Below are positions 43,763-53,431 of a DNA stretch of 64,000 bases, piece by piece. Source of the DNA: Rhizobium lusitanum (GTDB lineage: Bacteria > Pseudomonadota > Alphaproteobacteria > Rhizobiales > Rhizobiaceae); contig NZ_CP050307.1 of assembly GCF_014189535.1 (NCBI RefSeq), forward strand, positions 806,001-870,000, written 5' to 3'. Both the position numbers and the translations under genes were made by a program. The stretch's first letter is position 1. Every line of letters starts with the position of its first letter. Under the pieces are notes generated by a model. That model made no database searches. It had not been told where the DNA came from and saw nothing but the letters and a program-made list of their open reading frames with translations.

Positions 43763-44353
43763 ATGGCCAAACGACGTGTCGAGACGATGGAGGAGAACCG
43801 CGCCAAGCTGATCGCGGCCGCACGAAAGGCCTTCGCCGAAAAAGGTTATTCGGCTGCCTCGATGGACGAATTGACTGCCGAAGTCGGTCTAACGCGAGGT
43901 GCGCTCTACCATAATTTCGGTGACAAGCGCGGGCTTCTGGCGGCGGTTGTCGATCAGATCGACTCAGAAATGGCGTCGCGCGCCCAAGAGATCGGCGTTC
44001 TCGCGGGCGACGATTGGAACGGGCTGCTTGCCGAAGGCGCCGCCTATATCGAGATGGCGCTTGTTCCGGAGGTGCAACGCATCGTTCTGCTTGATGGACC
44101 GGCGGTGTTGGGCGATCCGTCGAAATGGCCGAGCCAAAGCAGCTGTCTTCAGGCAACCAAGCAGACGGTGGAGCGTCTCATCGCCCAGGAGGCCATCAAG
44201 CCGGTCGACGCGGAGGCCGCCGCCCGGCTTCTCAGCGGCGCGGCGCTCAATGCCGCTCTCTGGGTCGCGGCAAGCGATGATCCGCAACATGTGCTGCCCA
44301 GGGCTGTCGAGACCTTCCAAGCCTTGGCTTCGGGTCTTCTCATGAAGGCGTGA
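43763..44353 (+). CDS. TetR-family transcriptional regulator
   Basis: A 196-aa repressor: N-terminal helix-turn-helix KAFAEKGYSAASMDELTAEV and GLTRGALYHNFGDKRGLLAA (about 18-58), with a C-terminal ligand domain (LVPEVQRIVLLDGPAVLGDPSKW; TetR_C type). It starts 15 bp after the last of three operators, so autoregulation and control of divergent ridA are likely. Confidence 0.93.
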   Translation: MAKRRVETMEENRAKLIAAARKAFAEKGYSAASMDELTAEVGLTRGALYHNFGDKRGLLAAVVDQIDSEMASRAQEIGVLAGDDWNGLLAEGAAYIEMALVPEVQRIVLLDGPAVLGDPSKWPSQSSCLQATKQTVERLIAQEAIKPVDAEAAARLLSGAALNAALWVAASDDPQHVLPRAVETFQALASGLLMKA

Positions 44354-44440
44354 ATTCGTGACGGCGAGGAAGCCGCCGAGATATTCGTGCTGCACATCGA
44401 TGAGGGCGGCTTTCGCCGCCGCCCCATTCTGGCCGATATG

Positions 44441-45895
44441 TCAGGCAAGCCCACCGATATGGAAGGTCTTCATCTCGAGATATTCCTCGATGCCATATTG
44501 CGAGCCTTCGCGTCCAAGTCCGGATTGCTTGACGCCGCCGAACGGGGCGACTTCGGTCGAGATCGCACCGGTGTTGAGTCCGACCATGCCGAATTCCAAT
44601 GCTTCGCCAACCGCCCAGGAGCGCTTGAGGCTTTCGGTGTAGAAATAGGCGGCAAGCCCGAATGGCGTGCCGTTGGCGATAGTGATCGCCTCGTCGTCGG
44701 TCTTGAAGCGGAAGAGCGGCGCGACGGGGCCGAAGGTCTCTTCGCTGGCAAGCAGCATGTCGGTGGTCGCGCCCGACAGCACGACCGGGGCGGCATATTG
44801 GCGGCCTTCCGGCAGGTTCGACGCCTTTGCGATGATTTTGGCGCCCTTTTCGACAGCGTCGCTGACGTGGCGCTCGATCTTGTCGATGGCGGCCGCATTG
44901 ATCATCGGGCCGATATCGACGCCGGCCTGCGTGCCCGGGCCGACCTTCATGGCGGAAACGCGAGCCGCAAGTTTGCCGGCAAAGGCGTCGTAGACTTTGT
45001 CTTGCACCAGGATGCGGTTGGAGCAGACACAGGTCTGGCCGCCGTTGCGGAATTTGGAGGCGATGGCGCCTTCGACGGCGAGATCGAGATCCGCATCATC
45101 GAAAACGATAAAGGGCGCGTTGCCGCCGAGTTCGAGGCTCAGCCGCTTGATGTTGTCGGCCGCGCCGCGCATTAGGAGCGCGCCGACGCGGGTCGAGCCG
45201 GTAAAGGAAATCTTGCGCACCGTTTCGTTGTGCATCAGCTCATTGCCGATTTCGGTCGGCATGCCGGTGACAATGTTGATGACGCCGGGGGGAATGCCGG
45301 CGCGTTCGGCAAGAACGCCAAGCGCCAGCGCCGAATAAGGCGTGAAGTCGGATGGCTTGATGACGACGGTGCAGCCGGCAGCCAGCGCGGGCGCCACCTT
45401 GCGGGTAATCATCGCATTGGGGAAATTCCAGGGCGTTATGATGCCGCAGACGCCGACCGGCTGCTTGAGGACAACGATGCGCCGGTCGCGGGTCGGCGAG
45501 GGGATGGTCGTGCCGTTGATGCGGCGCGCTTCCTCAGCGAACCATTTGACGAAGGAGGCGCCGTAGCGGATTTCGCCGCATGCTTCGGCGAGCGGCTTGC
45601 CCTGCTCGGTCGTCAGGATCAGGCCGAGATCGTCGCAATTCTCGATCATCAGATCGTACCAAGCTTCGAGCAGCAAGGCGCGCTCGGCATGGGTCTTCTC
45701 GCGCCACGCCGGGAAGGCGGCATTGGCGGCGTCGATGGCGGCGCGGGTTTCAGCTCCGTCCATATCGGGAACGGTGCCCATCACGGCCTGCGTCGCCGGA
45801 TCGATGACGTCGACGGTCTTGCCGGTGGCGGCGCCGCGCCAGGTTCCACCGATCAGGCCTTGCTGGCGAAACAGGCTCTTGTCCTTGAGGTCCAT
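44441..45895 (-). CDS. gabD: Succinate-semialdehyde dehydrogenase (GabD type)
   Basis: A 484-aa aldehyde dehydrogenase: cofactor region ITPWNFPNAMITRKVAPALA, catalytic Glu in RLSLELGGNAPFIVFDDADL (about 255), catalytic Cys in FRNGGQTCVCSNRILVQ (about 289; SSADH-like with two nearby Cys), C-terminal FGGVKQSGLGREGSQYGIEE. Converts succinate semialdehyde, or a related omega-semialdehyde, to the acid with NAD(P). It probably takes the product of the class III aminotransferase at 38660. Last gene of the minus-strand run 51347-44441. Confidence 0.93.
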   Translation of the reverse strand: MDLKDKSLFRQQGLIGGTWRGAATGKTVDVIDPATQAVMGTVPDMDGAETRAAIDAANAAFPAWREKTHAERALLLEAWYDLMIENCDDLGLILTTEQGKPLAEACGEIRYGASFVKWFAEEARRINGTTIPSPTRDRRIVVLKQPVGVCGIITPWNFPNAMITRKVAPALAAGCTVVIKPSDFTPYSALALGVLAERAGIPPGVINIVTGMPTEIGNELMHNETVRKISFTGSTRVGALLMRGAADNIKRLSLELGGNAPFIVFDDADLDLAVEGAIASKFRNGGQTCVCSNRILVQDKVYDAFAGKLAARVSAMKVGPGTQAGVDIGPMINAAAIDKIERHVSDAVEKGAKIIAKASNLPEGRQYAAPVVLSGATTDMLLASEETFGPVAPLFRFKTDDEAITIANGTPFGLAAYFYTESLKRSWAVGEALEFGMVGLNTGAISTEVAPFGGVKQSGLGREGSQYGIEEYLEMKTFHIGGLA

Positions 45896-45915
45896 TAGTG
45901 TCGCTTCCTTGTCGT

Positions 45916-46959
45916 TCAGGCGAGTGCGTTCAGCACAGCATAGGTGATTGCGTCGGTCTTGTCCTTGCCGGGAACCGTGCCGATACCGGCCTCGGTCGCG
46001 GCGGAGATGGCATGCATGATCTCGGCCGCGGCTGTCTTCTCGCCGAGGTGATCGAGCATCATGGCGGCCGACCAGATCGCGGCGATCGGATTGGCGATGC
46101 CGAGATGGGCGATATCGGGGGCGGAGCCGTGCACCGGCTCGAACATCGACGGTGCGCTGCGGTCGGGATTGAGATTGGCGGAGGCGGCGAAGCCGAGGCC
46201 ACCCTGGATGGCGGCACCAAGGTCGGTCAGGATATCGCCGAACAGATTGGAGGCGACGATGACGTCGAGGCTTTCCGGCGCCATCACCATCCGCGCCGCC
46301 ATGGCGTCGATATGGTAGTTCGTGACGCTGACGTCAGGATATTCGGCGGCTATCCGCGCGGTCATCTCGTCCCAGAAGACCATGGAATATTTCTGCGCAT
46401 TTGATTTGGTGACGGAGGCAAGCTTACCGCTCCGCGAGCGGGCCTGCTCGAAACCGAAGCGCAGGATGCGCTCGACGCCCGCCCTGGTGAAGATCGAGGT
46501 TTCGACGGCGACCTCGTTTGCCGTGCCCTGATGCACACGTCCGCCGGCGCCGGAATATTCGCCCTCGGTGTTCTCGCGAATGCAGACGATATCGAAGTCA
46601 CGGGCCTTGAGCGGTCCCTCGACACCGGGCAGCAGCCGATGCGGCCGGATATTGGCATATTGCTCGAACGCCTTGCGGATCGGCAGCAGCAGGCCGTGCA
46701 GGGAGACGGAATCGGGAACTTCGGCGGGCCAGCCGACCGCGCCGAGCAGGATGGCGTCGAAACCGCGCAGCGTCGCAATGCCGTCGGCCGGCATCATCGC
46801 GCCGGTTTCCTTGTAGTAGGCGCAGGACCAGGGGAAACTGGTCGGCTCAAGCCCGAAGCCCGCCTTGGCGGCGACTTTCTCTAGCACCTGCCATGCGGCG
46901 GCGGTGACGTCCCTGCCGATGCCGTCGCCGGGGATGAGAGCGATTTTATAGGTCTTCAT
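45916..46959 (-). CDS. Tartrate / isopropylmalate-type dehydrogenase
   Basis: A 347-aa beta-decarboxylating dehydrogenase: ALIPGDGIGRDVTAAAWQVL at the N-terminus, substrate Arg cluster ICIRENTEGEYSGAGGRV (reads IVCIRENTEGEYSG), catalytic Lys in ASVTKSNAQKYSMVFWDEM, metal Asp in VASNLFGDILTDLGAA, NAD loop FEPVHGSAPDIAHLGIANP. Lacks clear LeuB or Icd specificity features and best fits the TtuC tartrate dehydrogenase group. 20 bp downstream is gabD; 9 bp upstream another aldehyde dehydrogenase. Confidence 0.9.
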   Translation of the reverse strand: MKTYKIALIPGDGIGRDVTAAAWQVLEKVAAKAGFGLEPTSFPWSCAYYKETGAMMPADGIATLRGFDAILLGAVGWPAEVPDSVSLHGLLLPIRKAFEQYANIRPHRLLPGVEGPLKARDFDIVCIRENTEGEYSGAGGRVHQGTANEVAVETSIFTRAGVERILRFGFEQARSRSGKLASVTKSNAQKYSMVFWDEMTARIAAEYPDVSVTNYHIDAMAARMVMAPESLDVIVASNLFGDILTDLGAAIQGGLGFAASANLNPDRSAPSMFEPVHGSAPDIAHLGIANPIAAIWSAAMMLDHLGEKTAAAEIMHAISAATEAGIGTVPGKDKTDAITYAVLNALA

Positions 46960-46968
46960 GTCAGGTCC

Positions 46969-48432
46969 TCAAATATTGATCAGCACGGACTTGCTGCGGC
47001 GATTGGCGAGATAGGCGTCGCGGCCGAGGTCCTTCCCGATACCCGAGCTTTTATAGCCGCCGGTCGGCAGAATATGGTCGCGCGAGCGCCCGTAGCGGTT
47101 GACCCAGATGGTCCCCGCCTGGAGCTGGCGCGTGACGCGAACGGCGCGGGAAAGATCGCGCGTGAACAGCCCCGCTGCAAGCCCATATGTCGGATGATCG
47201 GCAAGCAAAAGCGCTTCCTCTTCCGTCTCGAAGGTCTGCAGCGTCAGGACCGGCCCGAAAATCTCCTCGGTCACCGCCGGTGATGCCTGGTCGACGCCAG
47301 TAAGCAGCGTCGGAGCATAGAAATAACCCGGATGGTCCAGCCGCGAGCCGCCAGTCAGGCATTCAGCGCCGGCGTTGATCGCGGCTTGTACAAGGCTGTC
47401 GATCCGCCCGATCTGGCGCTCCGAGATGATCGGCGAATATTGACTTTGCTCGTCCCAAGTGGGGCCAGGCTTGATATTACGCATATGTATCAGGATCGCT
47501 TCCGCCAGAGGTTCGGCAATCGAGCGCTCGGCAATCAGCCGCGAGCCCGCGACGCAGGCCTGGCCGGCATTGGAGAGGATGTTGCGGGCAATCGCCTCGG
47601 CGGCCAGATCGAGATCGGCGTCGGCAAAGACGACCTGCGGGCTCTTGCCGCCCAGTTCCAGCGTCATCGGCTTCACGCCGGTGCGCGCGATATTCTCCAT
47701 GATCGCCGAACCGGCCCCCGTGGAACCGGTGAAGCTGATCTTGCCGATGCCGGGATGGCCGGTGATGGCAGCACCCGTGGTCGGGCCGTCGCCGAGGACG
47801 ATATTGATCAAGCCGGCCGGAATGCCGGCGCGCACGGCGAGTTCTGCCATGTAGAGCGTCGAAAATGGCGTCATCTCGGAGGGTTTCAGCACGATGGCAT
47901 TGCCGGCCGCAAGTGCTGGGCCGATCTTCCAGCCAGCCATGGAAATCGGGAAGTTCCAGGGCGTAATCGCGCCGACGATCCCATAGGGTTCGGTCATGAT
48001 CATGCCGAGGCTGTTGCCATCGGTCGGTACGAGTTCACTGCCCTCCTTGTCAGCAAATTCGGCAAAGAAGCGTATCTGTTCGGCGGTGATCGCGACGTCG
48101 CCGGCGATGAGCTGTCCGATTGGGCGGGTCGAGGACACTGCCTCCAGGCGGGCAAGCGTCACGGCCTCTTCTTCCATGAGATCCGCCCACCGAACCAATG
48201 CCTTGGTCCGCTCACGCGGACGAAGGGTTGCCCAGCCGCTCGTCTTCAGCGCTTTGCTTGCCGCTGCGACGGCCTGATCGACGATATCCTTTCCGGCGAC
48301 CGGACAATCGGCAAAGACCGCACCATCCGAAGGACGACGCATGGCCATTTCCCCGCGTGCCTGCACATAGCGGCCTTCGATGAAATGTCCGCTTGGAAGT
48401 TCGAGCGAATCTGGGTCGAAACTGAGGGTCAT
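46969..48432 (-). CDS. NAD(P)-dependent aldehyde dehydrogenase
   Basis: A 487-aa ALDH: ITPWNFPISMAGWKIGPALA, catalytic Glu in PMTLELGGKSPQVVFADADL, catalytic Cys in LSNAGQACVAGSRLIAE, C-terminal GGYKSSGIGKDLGRDAYLAN. Broad similarity to betaine/gamma-glutamyl-gamma-aminobutyraldehyde dehydrogenases (PuuC-like). Would oxidise an amino-aldehyde made by one of the FAD oxidases. Confidence 0.92.
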   Translation of the reverse strand: MTLSFDPDSLELPSGHFIEGRYVQARGEMAMRRPSDGAVFADCPVAGKDIVDQAVAAASKALKTSGWATLRPRERTKALVRWADLMEEEAVTLARLEAVSSTRPIGQLIAGDVAITAEQIRFFAEFADKEGSELVPTDGNSLGMIMTEPYGIVGAITPWNFPISMAGWKIGPALAAGNAIVLKPSEMTPFSTLYMAELAVRAGIPAGLINIVLGDGPTTGAAITGHPGIGKISFTGSTGAGSAIMENIARTGVKPMTLELGGKSPQVVFADADLDLAAEAIARNILSNAGQACVAGSRLIAERSIAEPLAEAILIHMRNIKPGPTWDEQSQYSPIISERQIGRIDSLVQAAINAGAECLTGGSRLDHPGYFYAPTLLTGVDQASPAVTEEIFGPVLTLQTFETEEEALLLADHPTYGLAAGLFTRDLSRAVRVTRQLQAGTIWVNRYGRSRDHILPTGGYKSSGIGKDLGRDAYLANRRSKSVLINI

Positions 48433-48589
48433 GGCTGTTCCTTGCCGCCGGGTCGCTCAAGTCTATCGCCAGCGTCCTGGCAGTTTCCATCGAGTCCTTG
48501 CAATGTCGCGATGGAATATCTCGTTTGCCCTTGGTGTTTCAGCGCAAGATTTGGCGCCTCGAAGACCGGGAGGTCCGCGAGGCCCATCA

Positions 48590-48943
48590 TCAGGTGACCG
48601 TTACGTAGATCTTGCGGACAGTCTCTATCGTCCGCCAGACGCCCTTGAAGCCCGGCTTCATGACGAAGTTGTCGCCGGCACGATAGGTGACGGGCGCGCC
48701 GCCTTCCTCCGTCAACTCAATGACGCCCTGAAGGATATGGCAGAATTCGAATGTTTCGCCCTTGATAGAGTGGGTTTCGCCCGGCGTTGCTTCCCAAACG
48801 CCCGTGTTGATCATCCCGTCGCGGGTGTTGTCCTGGGCCCAGGTCTTGAAGGAGGGGTCGCCGGAGATCAGCCGCTCCGGCAGGGCCTTGGACTGCTTGG
48901 GCTCGAATGATGGCGTTGGGTCGATGGTTTTCAACAGGGACAT
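48590..48943 (-). CDS. Small cupin-domain protein
   Basis: A 117-aa single-cupin protein (DUF861 / ureidoglycine aminohydrolase-like cupin): GVWEATPGETHSIKGETFEF and CHILQGVIELTEEGG form the two halves of the cupin, with YRAGDNFVMKPGFKGVWRT. ATG 48943 follows AAAGGA. It lies between the hydroxyacid dehydrogenase and aldehyde dehydrogenase genes on the same strand. Enzymatic role unknown. Confidence 0.87.
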   Translation of the reverse strand: MSLLKTIDPTPSFEPKQSKALPERLISGDPSFKTWAQDNTRDGMINTGVWEATPGETHSIKGETFEFCHILQGVIELTEEGGAPVTYRAGDNFVMKPGFKGVWRTIETVRKIYVTVT

Positions 48944-48965
48944 GGGATTCCTTTCGCGATGATGA

Positions 48966-49889
48966 TCAGTAGCCGCGGCTGCGGTCGATAAGACCGATCG
49001 GGTCAAGTCCGGCCTCGTGGCGGCGAATATTGGCGATGACGGTGTTTGCGGCCGTTTCCGGCTGGGTAACGCTGGCAATGTGTGGCGTCAGAATGATCTT
49101 GGGGTGGCGCCAGAGCGCGTGTTCAGTAGGCAGTGGCTCCGGGTCGGTGACGTCGAGAACCGCGCCGCTAAGGTGACCGCTATCGAGTGCATCCATAAGA
49201 GCTGCGGCGTCGAATTGCTGGCCGCGGCCGGCATGTACGAGGCTAGCACCTTGCGGCAAGGCCCTGAAGAGATCGGCATTCAGGATGCCCTGCGTTTCAG
49301 GTGTCAGCGGCAATAGGCAGACGAGAATATCGACGTCAGCCAGAAACTCGGTCAACTGGTCAGTTCCATGAAAGCAGGCGACGCCTTCGACGGCACGCGG
49401 CGAGCGACTCCATCCGGAAAGCGGGAAGCCGAACGGACGCAAGCGCTCGAGGACGGCAAGGCCGAGACTGCCGAGGCCGAGCACGCCGACACGCCGGTCC
49501 GGTGCCTGACGGACCGGTCGGGAGGCCCAGTCTTCTGCTCTTTGCTGCTGGATATAGCCCGGCAGGTCGCGATGCAGCGCAAGGACACCGAGCGTCACAT
49601 ATTCCTGCATCATCCTGACAATGCCGTCATCGACCATGCGGACGAGCTTCACCGTCTCGGGCAGTGTCGCAAGCGGAAACTGGTCGACGCCCGCGCCGAT
49701 CGAAAACAGGATTTCGAGATTGCGATAGCGAGCGAGATCGGCAGGCGCCGTCCAGGTGATCAAGTATCTGACGGCCTCCGGATCGACGCTGGCCGCATCC
49801 GTGATGAAGGGGAGGTTGGGCAGTTCGCGTGCAAAGGCCGCTGCGAAAATCTTCGCCCGTTCCGCATCGGAGTTGAATAGAAACGCCAT
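48966..49889 (-). CDS. D-2-hydroxyacid dehydrogenase, GhrA-like
   Basis: A 307-aa NAD(P)-dependent enzyme of the glyoxylate/hydroxypyruvate reductase A group: nucleotide-binding [20 protein letters not shown] (about 140-160), [18 protein letters not shown], the active-site segment [18 protein letters not shown], and catalytic His in [16 protein letters not shown]. Reduces 2-oxo acids, which the DadA-like enzyme encoded just upstream would produce. Confidence 0.91.
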   Translation of the reverse strand: MAFLFNSDAERAKIFAAAFARELPNLPFITDAASVDPEAVRYLITWTAPADLARYRNLEILFSIGAGVDQFPLATLPETVKLVRMVDDGIVRMMQEYVTLGVLALHRDLPGYIQQQRAEDWASRPVRQAPDRRVGVLGLGSLGLAVLERLRPFGFPLSGWSRSPRAVEGVACFHGTDQLTEFLADVDILVCLLPLTPETQGILNADLFRALPQGASLVHAGRGQQFDAAALMDALDSGHLSGAVLDVTDPEPLPTEHALWRHPKIILTPHIASVTQPETAANTVIANIRRHEAGLDPIGLIDRSRGY

Positions 49890-50018
49890 GGATTCCCTTG
49901 TACTTGCTGAGGGTATTCTGCCGGGGTTGCCACAGCAGGATACGTCGAAGTGGACTTGATCGACCGCATATCGATCCGATTTTCGATGTTCAGGCGGCGC
50001 GGGTAGTTATCGCAATCA

Positions 50019-51347
50019 TCACAGCATTCCCGGCTTTCCAAGATCGGTGCCGTCGATCATGCGTTCATAGCGGAAGGGCGTCGGATCGACCGTGGGTGTG
50101 TCGCCTCGAATGAGATCAGCAGCAAGCATGCCGGCCCCAGGTCCGATCCCGAAGCCGTGGCCGCTATAGCCCGCCGAAACGAACAGGCCCGGCCGCGAGG
50201 CGATCGAGGAGATGACCGGTATGGCATCCGGGGTGGAATCCACGATGCCGCCCCAGCTTTGCGCCGGGCGAATGCCGGCAAGAGCCGGATAGGTCGACAC
50301 CAGCCGGTCGATACCGCGCTTGACGAGATGGGCGTCCGGCTGCGGATCGAGCGTACGAATGTGTTCGAAGGGCGAAATGCCGTCCGCTTTCCAGCGGGCG
50401 ATCGCTTCCGGGCCTTCGAAAAATGAGCGTCCGAAGGCATAGGTCAGGCCCTTTCGCCTGATCTGAAAGGTGCGCCAGAACTCGCGGGCCTGCAGCAGGC
50501 CGTAGGGTGTAATCTGCAACTGGCCGAGACCGCTTAGGCCAACGGTATACCCGCCATCCAGACGACGGCGCATCGTTACGTTCTCCATCGCGATGCCACC
50601 TTCCGTCACGGCCGCCGCAGCGGTTGTGTAGAACGAGGTGGATTTGACGCTTGCCTGCAGGAAGCGGATGCCATGATGCCGAAGGAACATGCCGCTCCAG
50701 GCGCCGCCGGCAACGAGGACGGCGGAGGTGCGGATACAGCCCTTTTCCGTGACAACGCCACTGATGTGCCCGGCTTGCGTTTCCAGCTCGCGGGCCGCGC
50801 AATTCTGGAGAATGACGACGCCGAGCCGTTGAGCGGCGCGCGCCAAGGCCGGCACGGCAAGCTCGGGTTCGGCTCTCCCATCGGTCGGGGAATAGACGCC
50901 GCCGTTCCAGCGCTGGCTGTTACCGGGAAGCATCTTCGCGCATTCGCTTCCCGTCAGCATTCGCGTGTCAACGCCAAAACCTCTGGCGATGACGCCCCAT
51001 CGCTCCCAGGTGTCGATGCTAGCCTTCTGCATCGAGGCATAGACGAGACCCGAGCGACGAAAGCCGGTCTCCTCGCCAAGTTCCGAATTGAGGTTCTCCC
51101 ACCGGTGCAGGGCAAGCTGCGCAAGCGGCAGCTCTCTCGGGTCGCGGTTCTGCTGGCGGCACCAGCCCCAGTTGCGGCTCGATTGCTCGCCGGCGATCAC
51201 GCCCTTTTCGATGAGGACGACTGACGTACCGCGCTTGGCAAGCTCATAGGCGGCCGCGACACCTGCCATGCCGCCGCCGAGCACAACGACATCGGCCGAT
51301 TTCGGAAGGTCATGGTTGCTGGCGACGCGGCCGACGGGAGGAGACAT
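50019..51347 (-). CDS. FAD-dependent amine/D-amino-acid oxidoreductase (DadA-like) 2
   Basis: A 442-aa DAO-family flavoprotein with VVVLGGGMAGVAAAYELAKR at about 18-38, EQSSRNWGWCRQQNRDPREL, and C-terminal GYSGHGFGIGPGAGMLAADL. Clear paralogue of the 441-aa gene at 30327, sharing the same diagnostic segments. First gene of the probable operon 51347-44441 and divergent from GNAT-2. Confidence 0.9.
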   Translation of the reverse strand: MSPPVGRVASNHDLPKSADVVVLGGGMAGVAAAYELAKRGTSVVLIEKGVIAGEQSSRNWGWCRQQNRDPRELPLAQLALHRWENLNSELGEETGFRRSGLVYASMQKASIDTWERWGVIARGFGVDTRMLTGSECAKMLPGNSQRWNGGVYSPTDGRAEPELAVPALARAAQRLGVVILQNCAARELETQAGHISGVVTEKGCIRTSAVLVAGGAWSGMFLRHHGIRFLQASVKSTSFYTTAAAAVTEGGIAMENVTMRRRLDGGYTVGLSGLGQLQITPYGLLQAREFWRTFQIRRKGLTYAFGRSFFEGPEAIARWKADGISPFEHIRTLDPQPDAHLVKRGIDRLVSTYPALAGIRPAQSWGGIVDSTPDAIPVISSIASRPGLFVSAGYSGHGFGIGPGAGMLAADLIRGDTPTVDPTPFRYERMIDGTDLGKPGML

Positions 51348-51624
51348 CGATGGATCTCTGGGGCAGGTGGAGGGAACGGTATCTCGGGAGCGGGAAGCAC
51401 TCTCAAGAATAAGGCAGAGGCTGTCTCCTGTCTGCCGAAAGCTCGGTGGCTTTGGTGGAATCTTCTGAATTTACCGGGATTTCAAGCGCATTCTGTTGCG
51501 CGACCGCGTCTACAACCGAAGCGGGGCATTATTGCCTGCGAAAATTCAAAAGCCTATTCATCCAAACGCCCGGCAGGCGTTCTGGCCTCATCGGCGAACG
51601 CGCTTGGCGGGAGGGGAAACAGTC

Positions 51625-52491
51625 ATGGCGAAATCCAGCTCGATCCAACTGGATTCCTTCGAACTGACCATTGGCGATATAAAGGATGCCGATCTCGATG
51701 CTCTGCATGCGCTGTCCCTGTCGGTAGGCTGGCCGCATCGCGCCGAGGACTGGCAGATCGTTCGCGACATGGGACGGGGTATCGTAGCGCATGATGCCAT
51801 CGGCCGTGTGCTCGGCTCGGCCATGTGGTTCGATTTCACGCCCGATTTCACGACATTCGGCATGGTGATCACCTCACCAAGGTTGCAGACGCTGGGAACT
51901 GGCCGCTGGATGATGGAACACATCATTGCTGAGACCGGTTCGCGGGCGCTCGGCCTCAGCGCCACCCACTCCGCCAAGCGGCTCTACGGCTCTTTCGGGT
52001 TTCGTACCGAAAGGATCGTTTATCAATGCAATGGCGAGGCGGTCGCTCCGCCCGCGGAACCCTTGCCATCCGGCACGCTGTTGCGATCGGTCGATGAAAG
52101 CGATCTTGCCGAGATCGCGGCCTTGGATCTGGCGGCCTATGGCGCGGATCGCACGCCCATTCTCGCGCGCCTTCTAAGCGTTTCGAAAGGGGTGGCGCTC
52201 GTCCGGGGTGGTCGAATGATCGCCTTTTCGCTGTGTCGCCGCTTCGGGCGCGGTCATGTGATCGGCCCTGTCGTGGCGGCGAGCGACGAGGCGGCGATCG
52301 CCGTGACGCGGCCGCATGTGGTCGAGCATGCAGGCAGTTTTCTGCGGATTGATACTCGTCAACAGACCGGTGCCTTTCCACGTTTCATCATGCGATCGGG
52401 ACTGCCGATCTACGACACCGTTACCAGCATGTCGCTACGGCGCTCCTGGCTGCGCGGCGACGGCGCTCCCCCAGTGATGGATTGCCGCTGA
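51625..52491 (+). CDS. Double-domain GNAT N-acetyltransferase (2)
   Basis: A 288-aa protein of the same two-domain type as 40045-40884: N-terminal GNAT with WPHRAEDWQIVRDMGRGIVA and motif A MVITSPRLQTLGTGRWMMEH, C-terminal Acetyltransf_18-like domain from about 160 (IAALDLAAYGADRTPILARL; FGRGHVIGPVVAASD). ATG 51625 follows GGAGGGGAAAC. Divergent from the DadA-like 2 gene over a 277-bp gap that shows only a 6-bp inverted repeat (51413-51436). Confidence 0.87.
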   Translation: MAKSSSIQLDSFELTIGDIKDADLDALHALSLSVGWPHRAEDWQIVRDMGRGIVAHDAIGRVLGSAMWFDFTPDFTTFGMVITSPRLQTLGTGRWMMEHIIAETGSRALGLSATHSAKRLYGSFGFRTERIVYQCNGEAVAPPAEPLPSGTLLRSVDESDLAEIAALDLAAYGADRTPILARLLSVSKGVALVRGGRMIAFSLCRRFGRGHVIGPVVAASDEAAIAVTRPHVVEHAGSFLRIDTRQQTGAFPRFIMRSGLPIYDTVTSMSLRRSWLRGDGAPPVMDCR

Positions 52492-52626
52492 CCTATGGTT
52501 TGGCCAGCCAGGCGCTGGGATAGCGATCGCTCACCGGCGCTTTGCCGCCATGAAAATCCTCTCCAGTTCGAACGAATTCCGCCTCGGTGCGTTGAACGAG
52601 GTGCGAATGCCCAAGGAGGAAACCTC

Positions 52627-53154
52627 ATGAAGAACGTCGCTCTCATTGCCGCTGCCATCTCGCTGGCTCTCGGTATCTCCACAGCTGATGCCCAAACGAT
52701 GCATCGGTCACACAAGCAACCCCATAAGGAGCAGGCCGCAGCCGGGCCGAAGGAACGCCTCGGCACGTTATCCTGCCAGATTGCAGGGGGTGTCGGGATG
52801 GTGATCGGCTCCAACAAATCGGTCGAGTGCCTGTTCAAACGGCGATCCGGACCGGCTGAGCGCTATGTCGGATCCATCGGCAAGCTCGGTCTCGATATCG
52901 GCATCACGGGCAAGTCCTATTTGAGCTGGGTGGTTTTCAGCACCCAGGCGACCCGTGCCGGAGACGGTGCTTTGGCCGGCAGTTATGTCGGCGCGTCCGC
53001 AGGAGCCTCGGTGGGTCTGGGCCTGGGGGCGAATGCGCTCATCGGCGGAAATTCGAAAAACTTCGGCCTGCAGCCGTTGAGCGGCGAAGCGGGAACGGGG
53101 CTTAACGTTGCCGCCGGCGTATCGAGGCTGCAATTGCGCTCGGCCACGAGATAA
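52627..53154 (+). CDS. DUF992-family secreted protein
   Basis: A 175-aa exported protein. Sec signal peptide about 1-22 (ALIAAAISLALGISTADA), a basic His-rich linker, then DUF992: GTLSCQIAGGVGMVIGSNKS, ECLFKRRSGPAERYVGSI, GKLGLDIGITGKSYLSWVVF, and a glycine-rich C-terminal part (GSYVGASAGASVGLGLGANA). The two cysteines may form a disulfide. Strong ribosome binding site AAGGAGG. Common in Rhizobiales; function unknown. Confidence 0.88.
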   Translation: MKNVALIAAAISLALGISTADAQTMHRSHKQPHKEQAAAGPKERLGTLSCQIAGGVGMVIGSNKSVECLFKRRSGPAERYVGSIGKLGLDIGITGKSYLSWVVFSTQATRAGDGALAGSYVGASAGASVGLGLGANALIGGNSKNFGLQPLSGEAGTGLNVAAGVSRLQLRSATR

Positions 53155-53166
53155 GGTGCCGGGAAA

Positions 53167-53213
53167 TTCCTTACGCCGCGTGCCATGGGAGTGCGCGCGG
53201 CAAAGGTAAGGAA
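53167..53213. repeat. Long stem-loop after the DUF992 gene
   Basis: Arms TTCCTTAC (53167-53174) and GTAAGGAA (53206-53213) continue inward as GCCGCG (53175-53180) / CGCGGC (53196-53201), interrupted by AAAG on one side. 14 paired positions, no T-tract. A 3' stability hairpin or weak terminator. The rest of 53155-53431 shows no feature. Confidence 0.5.
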
Positions 53214-53431
53214 ACGGAAGTACTGCCGGCTGGGCATGCCGATGAATGGGAAAATCCGGCCCTCGAACGGGGTCGGTCGTACCGACAAACTTCGGCACTT
53301 GTTTGCTAAGGATCTATGACTATATTGGCCGGGCACTCGACCGTGTCTGTTTGGGTCGAGATTGCTCATGGCTGCATAGCTGCCTTCACCCGGCAATTTG
53401 ACTTGCCGGTGGACTTTGGAAGGAGAAATTC

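Noticed and set aside
47332..48597. 421-codon plus-strand frame
   Set aside because: Antisense to the aldehyde dehydrogenase at 46969-48432; no domain of its own.
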